64,000 bases of DNA. Source: Bacteroides sp. GTDB taxonomy: Bacteria > Bacteroidota > Bacteroidia > Bacteroidales > Bacteroidaceae. The position numbers and the translations under genes are program-made. Positions within the stretch are counted from its first letter, which is position 1. Each line of letters starts with the position of its first letter. The stretch lies in contig DXWV01000071.1 in assembly GCA_019416685.1 (NCBI GenBank), forward strand, positions 1-64,000, read 5' to 3'. Positions 43,885 through 52,669 of the stretch are shown here, piece by piece. The notes under the pieces are model-generated. The model ran no database searches. It saw only the letters and a list, made by a program, of their open reading frames with translations, and was not told the origin of the DNA.

Positions 43885-44703
43885 ATGAAAACTTACATTA
43901 AAACATCCGTACCCAGACCGGCAGGAAGTCCGGGTAAGGGAATAACGCCTAAAGACGTTCTTACGTTGATCGACGTTGAAGACATTGTTTCTTTTCCGCC
44001 GCGTGATGGTGCCGGTGTGGTCTTGGTTGGTGATATTGTAGTAAAACCGTCGGCGTACTCTGTTGATCTTTATATTACGCCTGGTACGGTTGAACTGGCT
44101 TCTAACGGTGAAGGTGAAACCGACGCGAAAGGTTTTACCCCTTCGGTTAAAGGGAAGCATCCAGGGAATAAAAGAGAAGTGCGCGAATTTAAGACGAACT
44201 GGCTAGGTCGTCATTGCATTGCTATTTTGCAGTATTGTAATGGGGAGCCAGCAGATATTATCGGATCACCATGTAATCCGATTGAAATGTCTGTGAACTA
44301 TACAGGCAATAAAGATGCAAATTCTTCTGAATTTACTTTTACGCAAATTAGTAAGGGGGACGATATCGGAATTTATGAAGGCACGATCCCGCACGAAGAA
44401 CCCCTAGCAGTAGTTCCGGCGGCTGCAACGGAAATTACCTTCAAAGGTACAGGGCAATATCAGCTAAGTGCCGGAGCTGCGAAAATAGCAACTGTTACAG
44501 GTGCTCAACATGGCGACGTCTTAACGTTGATTGGTATTACGGCTGGTGTTGCACCAACAGTAGAAACCGGCGCTTCGTCTGTCTTTTTATTGCAAGCTGG
44601 TAAGGTGTTCACTGCGTCACCTGGAAGCCAGATCACATTTAAGGCTTTTGATACCGGAGGTGGGGCAATGAAATTTATTGAGCAATCAAGATACGAGGCT
44701 TAA
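43885..44703 (+). CDS. Phage structural protein with capsid-type beta domain
   Basis: A 272-residue protein. The N-terminal 175 residues are beta-rich (VVLVGDIVVKPSAYSVDLYI, IEMSVNYTGNKDANSSEFTF) as in major tail tube proteins. The C-terminal 90 residues (IATVTGAQHGDVLTLIG, then ITFKAFDTGGGAMKFIEQSR) repeat the domain seen twice at the capsid protein's end. It is a tail tube or head-decoration protein. A terminator follows. Confidence 0.65.
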   Translation: MKTYIKTSVPRPAGSPGKGITPKDVLTLIDVEDIVSFPPRDGAGVVLVGDIVVKPSAYSVDLYITPGTVELASNGEGETDAKGFTPSVKGKHPGNKREVREFKTNWLGRHCIAILQYCNGEPADIIGSPCNPIEMSVNYTGNKDANSSEFTFTQISKGDDIGIYEGTIPHEEPLAVVPAAATEITFKGTGQYQLSAGAAKIATVTGAQHGDVLTLIGITAGVAPTVETGASSVFLLQAGKVFTASPGSQITFKAFDTGGGAMKFIEQSRYEA

Positions 44704-44727
44704 TTTTTTTACTTGTAACTACTTGTA

Positions 44728-44758
44728 AGCCCTGGGCAGTGATGTTCGGGGCTTTTTT
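44728..44758 (+). terminator. Terminator
   Basis: AGCCCTG (44728-44734) pairs with CGGGGCT (44747-44753), followed by a run of six T. Confidence 0.8.
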
Positions 44759-44818
44759 AGTCCTTTGCCTGGCAATTGCCTTTTTTAATCTTTGTGTCTC
44801 ACTTAATAAATTAATCAA

Positions 44819-45754
44819 ATGAAAGAACAAATTATTTCCTATTTACAAGGGCCTAGAAACTTCGCGGAAGGCGTGGCGCTTTATGAAATATTCGGAGTAA
44901 ATCGCATGTTGAAAGCTAAATTTCGGCAGATTGGAGAATGTGAAATGACTAAAGGAGCGCTTTTCGAAGAATTACGTAAGCTGGCCGGATTATCTGAAAT
45001 GGATTTTTCTTCAATGCGCAGAACTGCATACAAGAAGCCGGAACCGATACCAGAAACCGTTAAATCTGTTTTGCCTAAAACGTATGTAGATGATTCACTT
45101 ATCGCATTGGCTGACCGCTTCGGTGTTACTGTTGATGAACTTGTTAGCGATGAATTTATCGAGAAAGTGTTATCAGCAGACGAAAGCCAAGATAAAGTAG
45201 ACGAACTGGAAGAGGAACTGGAAGAAGCAAAATCAAAGTATTGTGAAGTCCCTGAAACTGTACGTAAAACAATTCGTTTCCGGGAAGAATTTCCCTTCTT
45301 AAATGAAAAGGATTGTCCGAATGAGTTTAAAATATTAGTATCAGATATGTTTTCAGCTTATGACCTGTACCGGGAAAGTCACGAGATGTTAGCCAATACA
45401 CCGGATGATGTTGCAAGCGAGGAAACGTTCAGATGGGCTAAGACAGCAGTAGAAAACTATCTGGATAACCGGGAAATGTGGGAAGAACTGGAATATTACC
45501 GGGAAAATCATAAGATATTAGGGAAAGCAAAAATTATGCAGGAACTAGCTGAAAGAAATGAAATTTCAGCTTTGCCGGATCTGGATCTCGTGAAGCAACT
45601 GAATAATGCAAAGTCGAATATATCCAAAGGTAAGAATGACCTTGAAAAATCCGACAACGAAGAAAAAAAAGCAAAGGCCCAAGCGAAAATCGAAAAATGG
45701 ACTAACAAAAAAGATATCCTGGAAAAAGAAATCGAAGCTAGAAAAAAAAACTAG
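44819..45754 (+). CDS. Acidic coiled-coil phage protein
   Basis: A 311-residue protein with acidic coiled coils at about residues 120-142 (KVDELEEELEEAKSKY) and again near the C-terminus, which is Lys/Glu-rich. It has a globular middle with a YDLYRESHEMLA helix. I recognise no family. It lies between a terminator and the terminase genes and has a hairpin terminator after it, so it forms a single-gene unit. A scaffold-like or packaging role is possible. Confidence 0.6.
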   Translation: MKEQIISYLQGPRNFAEGVALYEIFGVNRMLKAKFRQIGECEMTKGALFEELRKLAGLSEMDFSSMRRTAYKKPEPIPETVKSVLPKTYVDDSLIALADRFGVTVDELVSDEFIEKVLSADESQDKVDELEEELEEAKSKYCEVPETVRKTIRFREEFPFLNEKDCPNEFKILVSDMFSAYDLYRESHEMLANTPDDVASEETFRWAKTAVENYLDNREMWEELEYYRENHKILGKAKIMQELAERNEISALPDLDLVKQLNNAKSNISKGKNDLEKSDNEEKKAKAQAKIEKWTNKKDILEKEIEARKKN

Positions 45755-45779
45755 GTTTCCATCTTTGCAAACTGGAAAT

Positions 45780-45817
45780 AAAGCGGGCTACATGGCGAGC
45801 TATGAAAACCCGCTTTT
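45780..45817 (+). terminator. Terminator
   Basis: AAAGCGGG (45780-45787) pairs with CCCGCTTT (45809-45816), with T continuing, 26 bases after the coiled-coil gene. Confidence 0.75.
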
Positions 45818-45910
45818 CTCACCCGTGCGATCGAGCCGAAGTCGGGATCCAGAGTCAGAAAATAGGTGCTGAAATTCAGTCTGATTATGAACGTCTTAAT
45901 ATTTTAAATA

Positions 45911-46243
45911 ATGAATAACTTACCGGTAGACTCTTTCTTTTTTGATATAGAGCAAAAGGAAGATATACAGCGAATGGCAGCGTTAGGATACAGCCCTAAA
46001 GAGATAGCAATTTATCTAGGCGTAGATGTTGATTCTTTTGTAAAGGATGCTTATATAGAGGGTACAACAATTAACGGAATAATCCGGCAGGGAATATTAG
46101 TTTCTAGGGCTAACCCGGAAATGAAACTGCATGAGCAGGCCGAAGGGGGGAATATAATTGCTATTCAACAACTGGAAAAGGTGAATAGGAGACGAACATT
46201 TGAAATAATTGTAGAGCAAATCGATGAAGATGAATGTAACTAA
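45911..46243 (+). CDS. Putative small terminase subunit
   Basis: A 110-residue protein with a helix-turn-helix in residues 18-45 (RMAALGYSPKEIAIYLGVDV) and a helical C-terminus (NIIAIQQLEKVNRRR). Its size, HTH start and place two genes before the large terminase fit the DNA-recognition subunit. The next gene overlaps it by 20 bases. Confidence 0.65.
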   Translation: MNNLPVDSFFFDIEQKEDIQRMAALGYSPKEIAIYLGVDVDSFVKDAYIEGTTINGIIRQGILVSRANPEMKLHEQAEGGNIIAIQQLEKVNRRRTFEIIVEQIDEDECN

Positions 46244-46904
46244 GCCGACACGGCTAGATCTTGAAAATATAGATATTAACCAGATCACACAGATTTTATC
46301 TACTGGTGATTTAGATACCTTACCACCAGAGGAACGCGCCTACTACGAGCTTATGGAAATGGTTAGAGGGCTAAGGGCTAGAATGAGGTATAACGGTAAG
46401 GTAATAACAAAAGCCGGTATTATTAAGTTACTTAAGTCAGAAATTTACGGTTTGTCTGACTGGATGGCCCGACAGGTTTATTCTGATTCTATAAATTTCT
46501 TCTACGCACAAGAAAATATAAGGCCGGAAGCATTTGCGAACCTATACGCCGAGAAGCTGGAAAAGTGGGCAGATTCTATGTTCCTGATGGGGAAAGGTGA
46601 AGAAGCTTCGCGTATTTTGGAACGTGCCGCTAAATTAAGGCTACGCTTTGCTTCGACTGAAACAGAAATCCCGGAAGAACTTCTAAATAAAAAACAGATA
46701 GTCATTTATACGACAAAACGATCTGATCTAGGTGTACCAGAAACGGATCGAAAAGAGCTGGAAGAGTTTATCGATGAAATTCCAGATATACCAATGATTG
46801 TACGGGATAGGCTAAAAGAAGATGCACAGATAAAGAAATTTAATCTTAAAAAACGAATGATCGAAGATGCCGAAGAGTTCAGAGAAGACGATACAGAGGA
46901 TTAA
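46224..46904 (+). CDS. Phage protein between terminase subunits
   Basis: A 226-residue mostly helical protein that overlaps the small terminase candidate (20 bases) and the large terminase (38 bases). Sections such as EERAYYELMEMVRGLRARM and GEEASRILERAAKLRLRF suggest helical packing, and the C-terminus is very acidic. It may be a second DNA-recognition or packaging factor. I recognise no family. Confidence 0.6.
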   Translation: MKMNVTKPTRLDLENIDINQITQILSTGDLDTLPPEERAYYELMEMVRGLRARMRYNGKVITKAGIIKLLKSEIYGLSDWMARQVYSDSINFFYAQENIRPEAFANLYAEKLEKWADSMFLMGKGEEASRILERAAKLRLRFASTETEIPEELLNKKQIVIYTTKRSDLGVPETDRKELEEFIDEIPDIPMIVRDRLKEDAQIKKFNLKKRMIEDAEEFREDDTED

Positions 46905-48582
46905 TACCGATGATGTTGAAGTAAGATATTCACATATTATAAAGGTACTGACGGACTGGATAGATACTACTAATCTAATCACAAGTGCCGGTCGTGGAAT
47001 GGCTAAAAGTACTGTTATACAGGCCAGACGCTCTGCCGATTGTGTTTATGATATGCCAGGTGCGGCGCTTGCTTTTGCAGCTAATACCTACACGAATTTA
47101 ACAGATAATATAATGCCAGCGGTAAAAACAGGCTGGGAGTTAATGGGGCTTTATGAAGGTGTACACTACATTTCTAACAAACGCCCGCTTGAATCTTGGC
47201 GAAAAAGGTGCAGTATAATAGTAGATGATTATAAAAATACTATTTCATTTTGGAATGGATCTATAATTTTTCTAGGATCCCTAGATCATCCGTCTTTGTT
47301 GGCTGGTAAGTCAGTAGTTCATTTATTCTTTGACGAAGCTAAATACGATCAAGATAAGAAGGTTAATAGAGCTATGCCGATTTTGCGTGGTGATGCCATT
47401 CGTTACGGGCATAGTCATTACTTTTTAGGGGTAACCATTACTACGGACATGCCGGATGTTTTGGAGGGAGAATATGACTGGTATTTTCGTTATGTAAAGC
47501 TGATGAAGCCAGAACGTATTTTAAAAATAGTCCAAGCGGCAGGGGAACTAAATGAACTGCGTATTAAGCTAGTACGGGAAGAAAATAAAGAATCTCCTTC
47601 TCCTGATAAACTAAGACGGATTAAAAAAAAGATAATCTATTATGAAGCTGCCTTACTTAAGATGCGGAAGGGGGAAAGTTATTTTATTAATGCTTCTAGC
47701 TTTACGAACATTGATATTCTAACAATTGGGTATATAAAGCAACTTTTTAACGGAACACTGGAATTACACGAATTTAAAAAATCGGTGGTAGGTATGCGCC
47801 CTGGGCTTCGCCGAGATATCCGTTTTTATGTGGCTTTTTCTGAAAAGCATAAATATACAGATGGTGTGTATCATGGGGAACCGGCAGTAAATTCTAGGGA
47901 TCTGCGCTTTTTACACCATGATAACCCGATAGATGCAGGCGTCGATTTTGGTAATCAACTATCCCTAATCATAGGGCAGGAAGACGGTGCATATTACCGA
48001 TTACATAAGAATTTTTTTGAGTTACCGCCTAATTGGTTTAGAGAATTGGCAGATCAATTTCTAGGCTTTTTCCTGAATCACGAGGAAAAGGAATTAAACT
48101 TGTATTATGATCGTGCCGGAAATAATTTTGAAAAGCAGAAAGAAGACTATGCGCGAAAATTGAAAGAAGCTATCGAGATAGACGGGGGAGGCAACCGGAC
48201 AGGATGGATCGTTAATCTTATGAGTCGCAAACAAGCTAATATCCGGCAAGATGAAGAATACGACTTTATGTTGGAGCTAATGAAGGGGGAAAACAGAGCA
48301 TTACCAATTCTTTTAATTGATGCAGTTAATTGCAAAGAAGCCGTGTCTAGTATTGAGAAGGCACCAGCCGGGATCCGATACAAGGGGCAGCAAAAGATAG
48401 TTTATAAGATTAAGAAGTCGGAGAAACTGGCACCTAAGAAATTGCCTATGCTTTCTACAAACTTCTCTGATGCCTTTAAATACTTAATGATGCGTAAGCT
48501 CTGGCGGCGGGCTATCAGGGGCAAAGGCAAGGCTAGTAATGCCAGCCCTTACGTGCCGGGATTCGATGACATGGAAGGGTGA
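46867..48582 (+). CDS. Large terminase subunit
   Basis: A 571-residue packaging motor. Walker A-like SAGRGMAKST (about residues 40-49), Walker B VVHLFFDEAKYD (about 148-159), and a C-terminal nuclease start GVDFGNQLSLIIG (about 359-371) with a later NLYYDRAGNNFE are visible. It translocates DNA into the prohead and cuts it. The ATG lies inside the preceding gene. A strong terminator follows. It is unlike the phage's usual order, being downstream of the capsid gene. Confidence 0.87.
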   Translation: MPKSSEKTIQRINTDDVEVRYSHIIKVLTDWIDTTNLITSAGRGMAKSTVIQARRSADCVYDMPGAALAFAANTYTNLTDNIMPAVKTGWELMGLYEGVHYISNKRPLESWRKRCSIIVDDYKNTISFWNGSIIFLGSLDHPSLLAGKSVVHLFFDEAKYDQDKKVNRAMPILRGDAIRYGHSHYFLGVTITTDMPDVLEGEYDWYFRYVKLMKPERILKIVQAAGELNELRIKLVREENKESPSPDKLRRIKKKIIYYEAALLKMRKGESYFINASSFTNIDILTIGYIKQLFNGTLELHEFKKSVVGMRPGLRRDIRFYVAFSEKHKYTDGVYHGEPAVNSRDLRFLHHDNPIDAGVDFGNQLSLIIGQEDGAYYRLHKNFFELPPNWFRELADQFLGFFLNHEEKELNLYYDRAGNNFEKQKEDYARKLKEAIEIDGGGNRTGWIVNLMSRKQANIRQDEEYDFMLELMKGENRALPILLIDAVNCKEAVSSIEKAPAGIRYKGQQKIVYKIKKSEKLAPKKLPMLSTNFSDAFKYLMMRKLWRRAIRGKGKASNASPYVPGFDDMEG

Positions 48583-48601
48583 TGAAGGCAATTGCCCCAG
48601 T

Positions 48602-48634
48602 AGGCCGACCTTATACCGGGGTCGGCCTTTTTTG
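48602..48634 (+). terminator. Strong terminator after the terminase
   Basis: AGGCCGACC (48602-48610) pairs with GGTCGGCCT (48620-48628), followed by a T-run to 48633. Confidence 0.85.
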
Positions 48635-48650
48635 TCGCCAAAGTTGCGAA

Positions 48651-48669
48651 ACGTTAATAATATTAACGT
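48651..48669. promoter_or_regulatory. Palindrome upstream of the HigBA module
   Basis: ACGTTAAT and ATTAACGT are separated by three bases. It is 340 bases before higB, so a direct role as its operator is doubtful. The rest of 48635-48984 is A+T-rich with no gene that I support. Confidence 0.4.
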
Positions 48670-48984
48670 AATTAATCATATTTCACATTTCGAAAAACGA
48701 GGCAATCGCCTTTCGACTTCTGAGCGGCTCGGTCTTCGGTGTGTGATTGAAAAAAATAATTCACTGACGTATATGCTTATTAGTATGTTTATCAGTGCTT
48801 TGTAATGGGGAATACCAAAATTTTCCCCATTACAAAGGGTGTTTTCTGTTGTTCTAGTGGAAAAATAGAAAGAAAAAACATAAAATCATGCGAAAACCAT
48901 ATTTCAACAAGTCTTTTTTATAGGCTTATGATTAAAAATAAAAAATATATCTCTTGAAAAGTTCCACATTTGGGAATTTTTTAG

Positions 48985-48992
48985 TATCTTTG
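48985..48992 (+). promoter_or_regulatory. -7 promoter element of the HigBA module
   Basis: TATCTTTG matches TAnnTTTG, 20 bases before higB. The string TTTGTTTCAAAT that follows also occurs after the -7 element at 58752, so two cargo-type genes share a start region. Confidence 0.65.
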
Positions 48993-49011
48993 TTTCAAAT
49001 AAAAAGAAGTT

Positions 49012-49305
49012 ATGAAAATAATCGATTCTGAAAAGCTGGAAGAGTTTATTAAAAAACATGCGGACGCTAGTAATGCTATCGAAAAATGGGTAGAAAAGAT
49101 AGAGGCCGCAAATTGGAAAAATCATAATGAACTGAAAAATGATTTTCTTTCAGCCGATTATGTGGGAAATAACCGTTATGTATTTAATATCCGTGGGAAT
49201 AATTATCGAATTGTTGCAGTAGTTGTTTTTTTCGCTGGTAGAATGGTTATCCGTTTTGTAGGTACTCACAAAGATTATGATAGAATCGACGCAAAGAATT
49301 ATTAA
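49012..49305 (+). CDS. higB: HigB-type toxin
   Basis: A 97-residue RelE-superfamily protein of the HigB group: DASNAIEKWVEKIEAANWKN, VFNIRGNNYRIVAVVVF and a C-terminal VIRFVGTHKDYDRIDA. HigB cuts mRNA at the ribosome unless bound by its antitoxin. Toxin before antitoxin is the normal order for this family. The module has its own promoter and terminator within the late genes, so it is an independent cargo unit, perhaps for prophage retention or anti-phage action. Confidence 0.9.
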   Translation: MKIIDSEKLEEFIKKHADASNAIEKWVEKIEAANWKNHNELKNDFLSADYVGNNRYVFNIRGNNYRIVAVVVFFAGRMVIRFVGTHKDYDRIDAKNY

Positions 49306-49318
49306 AAAGGAGGGTATT

Positions 49319-49702
49319 ATGAAAATTAGTAATGATTCCCAATACAGGGAGTATAAAAAGAAAATGGAAGCTTTAATCCAAAAGGGTACAAAGCTTGGGG
49401 ATCTGGAATTGCTTTCAGAATTTGATAAAGAAGAGTTTATACGCTTGACTGATGCTATTTCTGAATGGGAAGCGGCTTATCATCCTTTGCCGGGGAAAGT
49501 TTCTACGATAATCACTGACGCTATAAAAGAACGTATGGTTGCAGGGAATATAAAACAAAAGGAAGCTGCAAAAAAACTAGGCGTTTCTGAATCACGTATA
49601 AGTGAATTACTATCCGGCAAACGATCACTTAATTTAAATCTAGTAAAGCGCCTTCGGGATAATTTCGGGATCCCAGCGGATTTTATCTTGGATAATATGT
49701 AA
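49319..49702 (+). CDS. higA: HigA-type antitoxin
   Basis: A 127-residue protein from ATG 49319, chosen for the AAGGAGGG ribosome site just before it; an earlier in-frame start would overlap higB. The C-terminal HTH is clear (MVAGNIKQKEAAKKLGVSES, then RISELLSGKRSLNLNLVKRL). It neutralises HigB and probably represses the pair's promoter. Confidence 0.9.
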   Translation: MKISNDSQYREYKKKMEALIQKGTKLGDLELLSEFDKEEFIRLTDAISEWEAAYHPLPGKVSTIITDAIKERMVAGNIKQKEAAKKLGVSESRISELLSGKRSLNLNLVKRLRDNFGIPADFILDNM

Positions 49703-49725
49703 AAAATGGAATAAAAATAAGACGG

Positions 49726-49757
49726 AAAAGCTTTATCTAATTGGATAAAGCTTTTTT
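49726..49757 (+). terminator. Terminator after higBA
   Basis: AAAAGCTTTATC (49726-49737) pairs with GATAAAGCTTTT (49744-49755), with T continuing. Confidence 0.85.
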
Positions 49758-49807
49758 ATTTGTGGCTTTTTCCCTACATTTACCAGATAATCATAATATA
49801 ATGCAGT

Positions 49808-50065
49808 ATGAACACACTAAAGCCGAATTTTGCCAAAAAAGAAGATAACGGCGTGGATCTTTTGCGTAAATCTTCAAAGATATTTTTAATAGTCTCACAA
49901 ATAGCCGGAATTATAGGGGCTTTTGCCGGGATAATGGATTTTGATAGTTCAGGGATAACGGTTATAGCAGTAGCCGTTTTAATCTTTGTTGCAGGGTATC
50001 TAGTACGTGGTTTTGCTTTATGTATTGCTACGATTGCGGAAAATTCCGAAAAGCATAAAGAATAG
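49808..50065 (+). CDS. Two-helix membrane protein, holin candidate
   Basis: An 85-residue protein with two membrane segments (IFLIVSQIAGIIGAFAGIM and ITVIAVAVLIFVAGYLV) and charged ends. The size and position just before a spanin-like gene fit a phage holin, which opens the inner membrane for lysis. There is no family motif to confirm it. Confidence 0.55.
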   Translation: MNTLKPNFAKKEDNGVDLLRKSSKIFLIVSQIAGIIGAFAGIMDFDSSGITVIAVAVLIFVAGYLVRGFALCIATIAENSEKHKE

Positions 50066-50097
50066 CCAGTTAATCAGAATATATCTTTTTATTTATA

Positions 50098-50126
50098 GGG
50101 TGCATCGGGAACGGTGTGCCCTTTCT
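50098..50126 (+). terminator. Weak terminator candidate
   Basis: GGGTGCA (50098-50104) pairs with TGTGCCC (50115-50121) with two G-T wobbles, followed by TTTCTTTT. Confidence 0.4.
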
Positions 50127-50181
50127 TTTGTCCTTTACCTACACATCTTAAAAGCTCATATTTGCCTAAAAATAGAGCAAT

Positions 50182-50469
50182 ATGAATGAAATATTAATTA
50201 CTACAGTAATCAGTTCTATTTGTACTGGTGGTATTACTTGGCTTTTTACTCTTAAATATACTAGGAAACAGGCCGAAGCTGATGCGATGCTATCTGTGCA
50301 AAACGTATATCAGCAAATAATTGAGGATCTTAAAACGGATCGGGTGGAGTTGAAAGAAAATATCAAGGAACTGGCGCTAAAGGTGAGTGAGAACGAACGG
50401 GAAATTAAAGCAATGAAGCCGAATCTTTGCGGGCGGAAGGCATGTACACAAAGAATACCAATCAATTAA
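50182..50469 (+). CDS. Membrane-anchored coiled-coil phage protein
   Basis: A 95-residue protein with one N-terminal membrane segment (ILITTVISSICTGGITWLF), then a coiled coil (DRVELKENIKELALKVSENE), and a Cys pair near the end. It resembles XhlA-like lysis accessory proteins in layout. It lies four bases before the spanin candidate. Confidence 0.6.
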   Translation: MNEILITTVISSICTGGITWLFTLKYTRKQAEADAMLSVQNVYQQIIEDLKTDRVELKENIKELALKVSENEREIKAMKPNLCGRKACTQRIPIN

Positions 50470-50473
50470 TTAT

Positions 50474-51019
50474 ATGAAAAAATATGCTTTGTATATTGTA
50501 CTATCGGGAGTCTTCCTTGCTAGTTGTAGCCGCGCAACGATCGATCACCGGAAAACAAATGAAACGGTATTGTCAGACAGCGTTAAAGCTCGCACAGATA
50601 CGCGAGAGGAACAGGATAAGCGGCAGGGACATAGTACAGAACGTAATACTAGAACTGACGAGGAAAACCGCGTCGTTATTAAATTTGATACGGAAAAGCC
50701 AGTTACGAAAGAAACAGGTTTACCACCAATCAAAGAAATCTCTTTTACCGGTTCCACCACTAATCAAGAAAAAGAACTTTATACGGAGATCGACACGGAG
50801 AAAAATATAAAATCAGTAATAAACGATTCAACAGCAGTAAATCGTAAGACTGATAAGAAAGAAGATATTAAGACGAGCAAAGAAATTAAGCCTTCGACTA
50901 GTTTATGGAAGGCTTTGTTATATATCTGCCTTATTGTTTTCTCCTATTATTTATTTGATGTATTGCGGGCACACTGGCCGAAAATAAAACAGTTATGGCG
51001 AAGGGTATTCAAACTATAA
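50474..51019 (+). CDS. Putative unimolecular spanin
   Basis: A 181-residue protein with a lipoprotein signal at the N-terminus (LSGVFLASC, Cys near residue 18) and one membrane helix near the C-terminus (LWKALLYICLIVFSYYLFDV, about 144-163). A long polar, Lys/Glu/Thr-rich stretch joins them. A lipid anchor in the outer membrane and a C-terminal helix in the inner membrane is the build of a u-spanin, which fuses the two membranes in the last lysis step. An alternative is a general membrane lipoprotein, but context (holin candidates, lysozyme) supports the spanin. Confidence 0.7.
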   Translation: MKKYALYIVLSGVFLASCSRATIDHRKTNETVLSDSVKARTDTREEQDKRQGHSTERNTRTDEENRVVIKFDTEKPVTKETGLPPIKEISFTGSTTNQEKELYTEIDTEKNIKSVINDSTAVNRKTDKKEDIKTSKEIKPSTSLWKALLYICLIVFSYYLFDVLRAHWPKIKQLWRRVFKL

Positions 51020-51285
51020 ACCTATATACCGCTATCGAGCAGATGAAGCAAATTTCCGCAGATGGTGACACTTTTTCTATAACATTTAGAAAGTACGATC
51101 GTCAGCGGAGATCTGGCGGGGATTCGGTTAGGTTGAAATATGCTAGATTACGGCCTAAAACATCGGATGCAGAGATCGAAAATTCTAGCTATAAATTATT
51201 TCTAACTGATACAGAAACAGGCAAACCGCTAAATTGTTGGCAAATACTTGTTACAGAGTTCAACGGGATCAAAATTTATGTTTAA
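50995..51285 (+). CDS. Phage protein of unknown function
   Basis: A 96-residue protein whose ATG lies inside the spanin gene (25-base overlap). It is beta-rich and basic (SITFRKYDRQRRSGGDSVRL). I recognise no family. The portal-like gene begins two bases after its stop. Confidence 0.6.
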   Translation: MAKGIQTINLYTAIEQMKQISADGDTFSITFRKYDRQRRSGGDSVRLKYARLRPKTSDAEIENSSYKLFLTDTETGKPLNCWQILVTEFNGIKIYV

Positions 51286-51286
51286 T

Positions 51287-52639
51287 ATGGAAATCAGAAG
51301 AACAGGCAATTTCGGATTTATAGATACAGGGGAAGGACAATTAATTTCCTTTGCCATGGGGAAGGGCTGGGCGCCTTCTTCTATTAATTTTAGTAGGCCG
51401 GATAGTTGGCAGACTAAGAAAATAAGAGTTAATGGAATTGATATCGTGCCGATGGGCGCTAATAACGACTTACCAGGAGACGTACAGCGTTTACTAGATA
51501 ATTTCTATGGTGGGGAAGGTATCATGGGGAAAATACAGGGCCTACAATGGGGAGAAGGCCCGCGTTTTTTTGAAGATGCCATCGACGAAGGGAATAATAA
51601 GTTTTATCGGAAATGGATACTAGATGATAAGATCCAGGAAGATTTAGAGCGCTGGGATCATCGCGAGTTTATGTTACGATCCTTAGTTGATCTTATCCAC
51701 ATGCAGGGGTTTTGGACTAAGTTTATTAGAAACCGGGGGCCGCGTATTGGTGCGGCAGGTAAATTTCTAAAGTTGGAACATATACCTTATAAAAAATGCC
51801 GTTTTGAGTATCCAGACGATAACCACGACTTCCCGCAAAATGTATATGTAGGTGATTGGCCGTTTCCGGATCCTACTAAATTGGCTAAATATCCGGTTTT
51901 TAATCCGGCAGATCCCTTTAAGCATCCGGTATCAGTTGGATATTTCAATATCTATTCTTTCTGTAAAGATTTCGTAAGCACACCTCGTTTTCTTGGTGCT
52001 TTCCCATGGCTGGAACTGGCCGGTACGATTGCGCCATTACTGGCCGCTTATAATGCTAATTCGTCGGCCTTAAGCTTGCACATTGAGAGTCCGCAGGGAT
52101 ATTGGGATGCAGCGGAAGAACGAATAAAAGACATTTGCAAGCGTAAAGGTATTGCTTATTCCGCAAAAATGCTGGAAGACTTTAAAGATGAAGCAATGGA
52201 AAAGTATGCGGCAGGTGTTACCGGACGGCAGAATGTTGGTAAATATATGCACACGACTAAATTTTGGAACGCAGAAGCCAATAACTTTGAAGGATGGACG
52301 ATCACACCTATCGATAAAAAGATAAAAGATTATATCGAGAGCCAGATAAAAATAGCTAATAAGGCGGACGCTGCGGCTACTTCTGGTTTCGGGTTGGATC
52401 CGGTTTTATCAAACCTTATCATGGAAAATAAGTTATCCAGCGGATCAGAGAAACTTTATTCTATAAAGGTTTATAATGCCAGCGAAACAGCCATACCCGA
52501 TATGATACTATGTAAACCACTGATGCACTACATACGTGCGAACTTTCCGGGAAGTAAGACTCAAATAGGACTTTATCGAAGTATTGTCAATGCGGAAGAA
52601 AACGTTTCACCAAGTGGTAGAGTAAAAGAAAATGCGTAA
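51287..52639 (+). CDS. Portal protein candidate
   Basis: About 450 residues from ATG 51287; ATG 51278 is possible. The pattern fits portal proteins: an aromatic/Gly-rich start, a long mixed middle (RWDHREFMLRSLVDLIHMQG), and a helical C-terminal half (ESQIKIANKADAAATSGFG). No clear motif makes it certain, but head genes with no portal elsewhere in the window, and the DUF6712-type protein following, support the call. The portal is the DNA entry pore of the head. Confidence 0.62.
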   Translation: MEIRRTGNFGFIDTGEGQLISFAMGKGWAPSSINFSRPDSWQTKKIRVNGIDIVPMGANNDLPGDVQRLLDNFYGGEGIMGKIQGLQWGEGPRFFEDAIDEGNNKFYRKWILDDKIQEDLERWDHREFMLRSLVDLIHMQGFWTKFIRNRGPRIGAAGKFLKLEHIPYKKCRFEYPDDNHDFPQNVYVGDWPFPDPTKLAKYPVFNPADPFKHPVSVGYFNIYSFCKDFVSTPRFLGAFPWLELAGTIAPLLAAYNANSSALSLHIESPQGYWDAAEERIKDICKRKGIAYSAKMLEDFKDEAMEKYAAGVTGRQNVGKYMHTTKFWNAEANNFEGWTITPIDKKIKDYIESQIKIANKADAAATSGFGLDPVLSNLIMENKLSSGSEKLYSIKVYNASETAIPDMILCKPLMHYIRANFPGSKTQIGLYRSIVNAEENVSPSGRVKENA

Positions 52640-52669
52640 ACTAAACTTTTTACACCAGAATAAGAAGTG

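Noticed and set aside
45606..45872. 88-residue lysine-rich frame at the end of the coiled-coil gene
   Set aside because: It is the shifted frame of an A-rich Lys/Glu coding stretch and crosses a terminator.
48539..48805. 88-residue frame after the large terminase
   Set aside because: It begins inside the terminase gene and runs through a strong terminator hairpin.
50484..50810. A 108-residue frame nested in the spanin gene, resembling an embedded o-spanin
   Set aside because: No lipobox or signal peptide, very basic composition, and the outer gene alone carries both anchors. A shifted-frame shadow is more likely.
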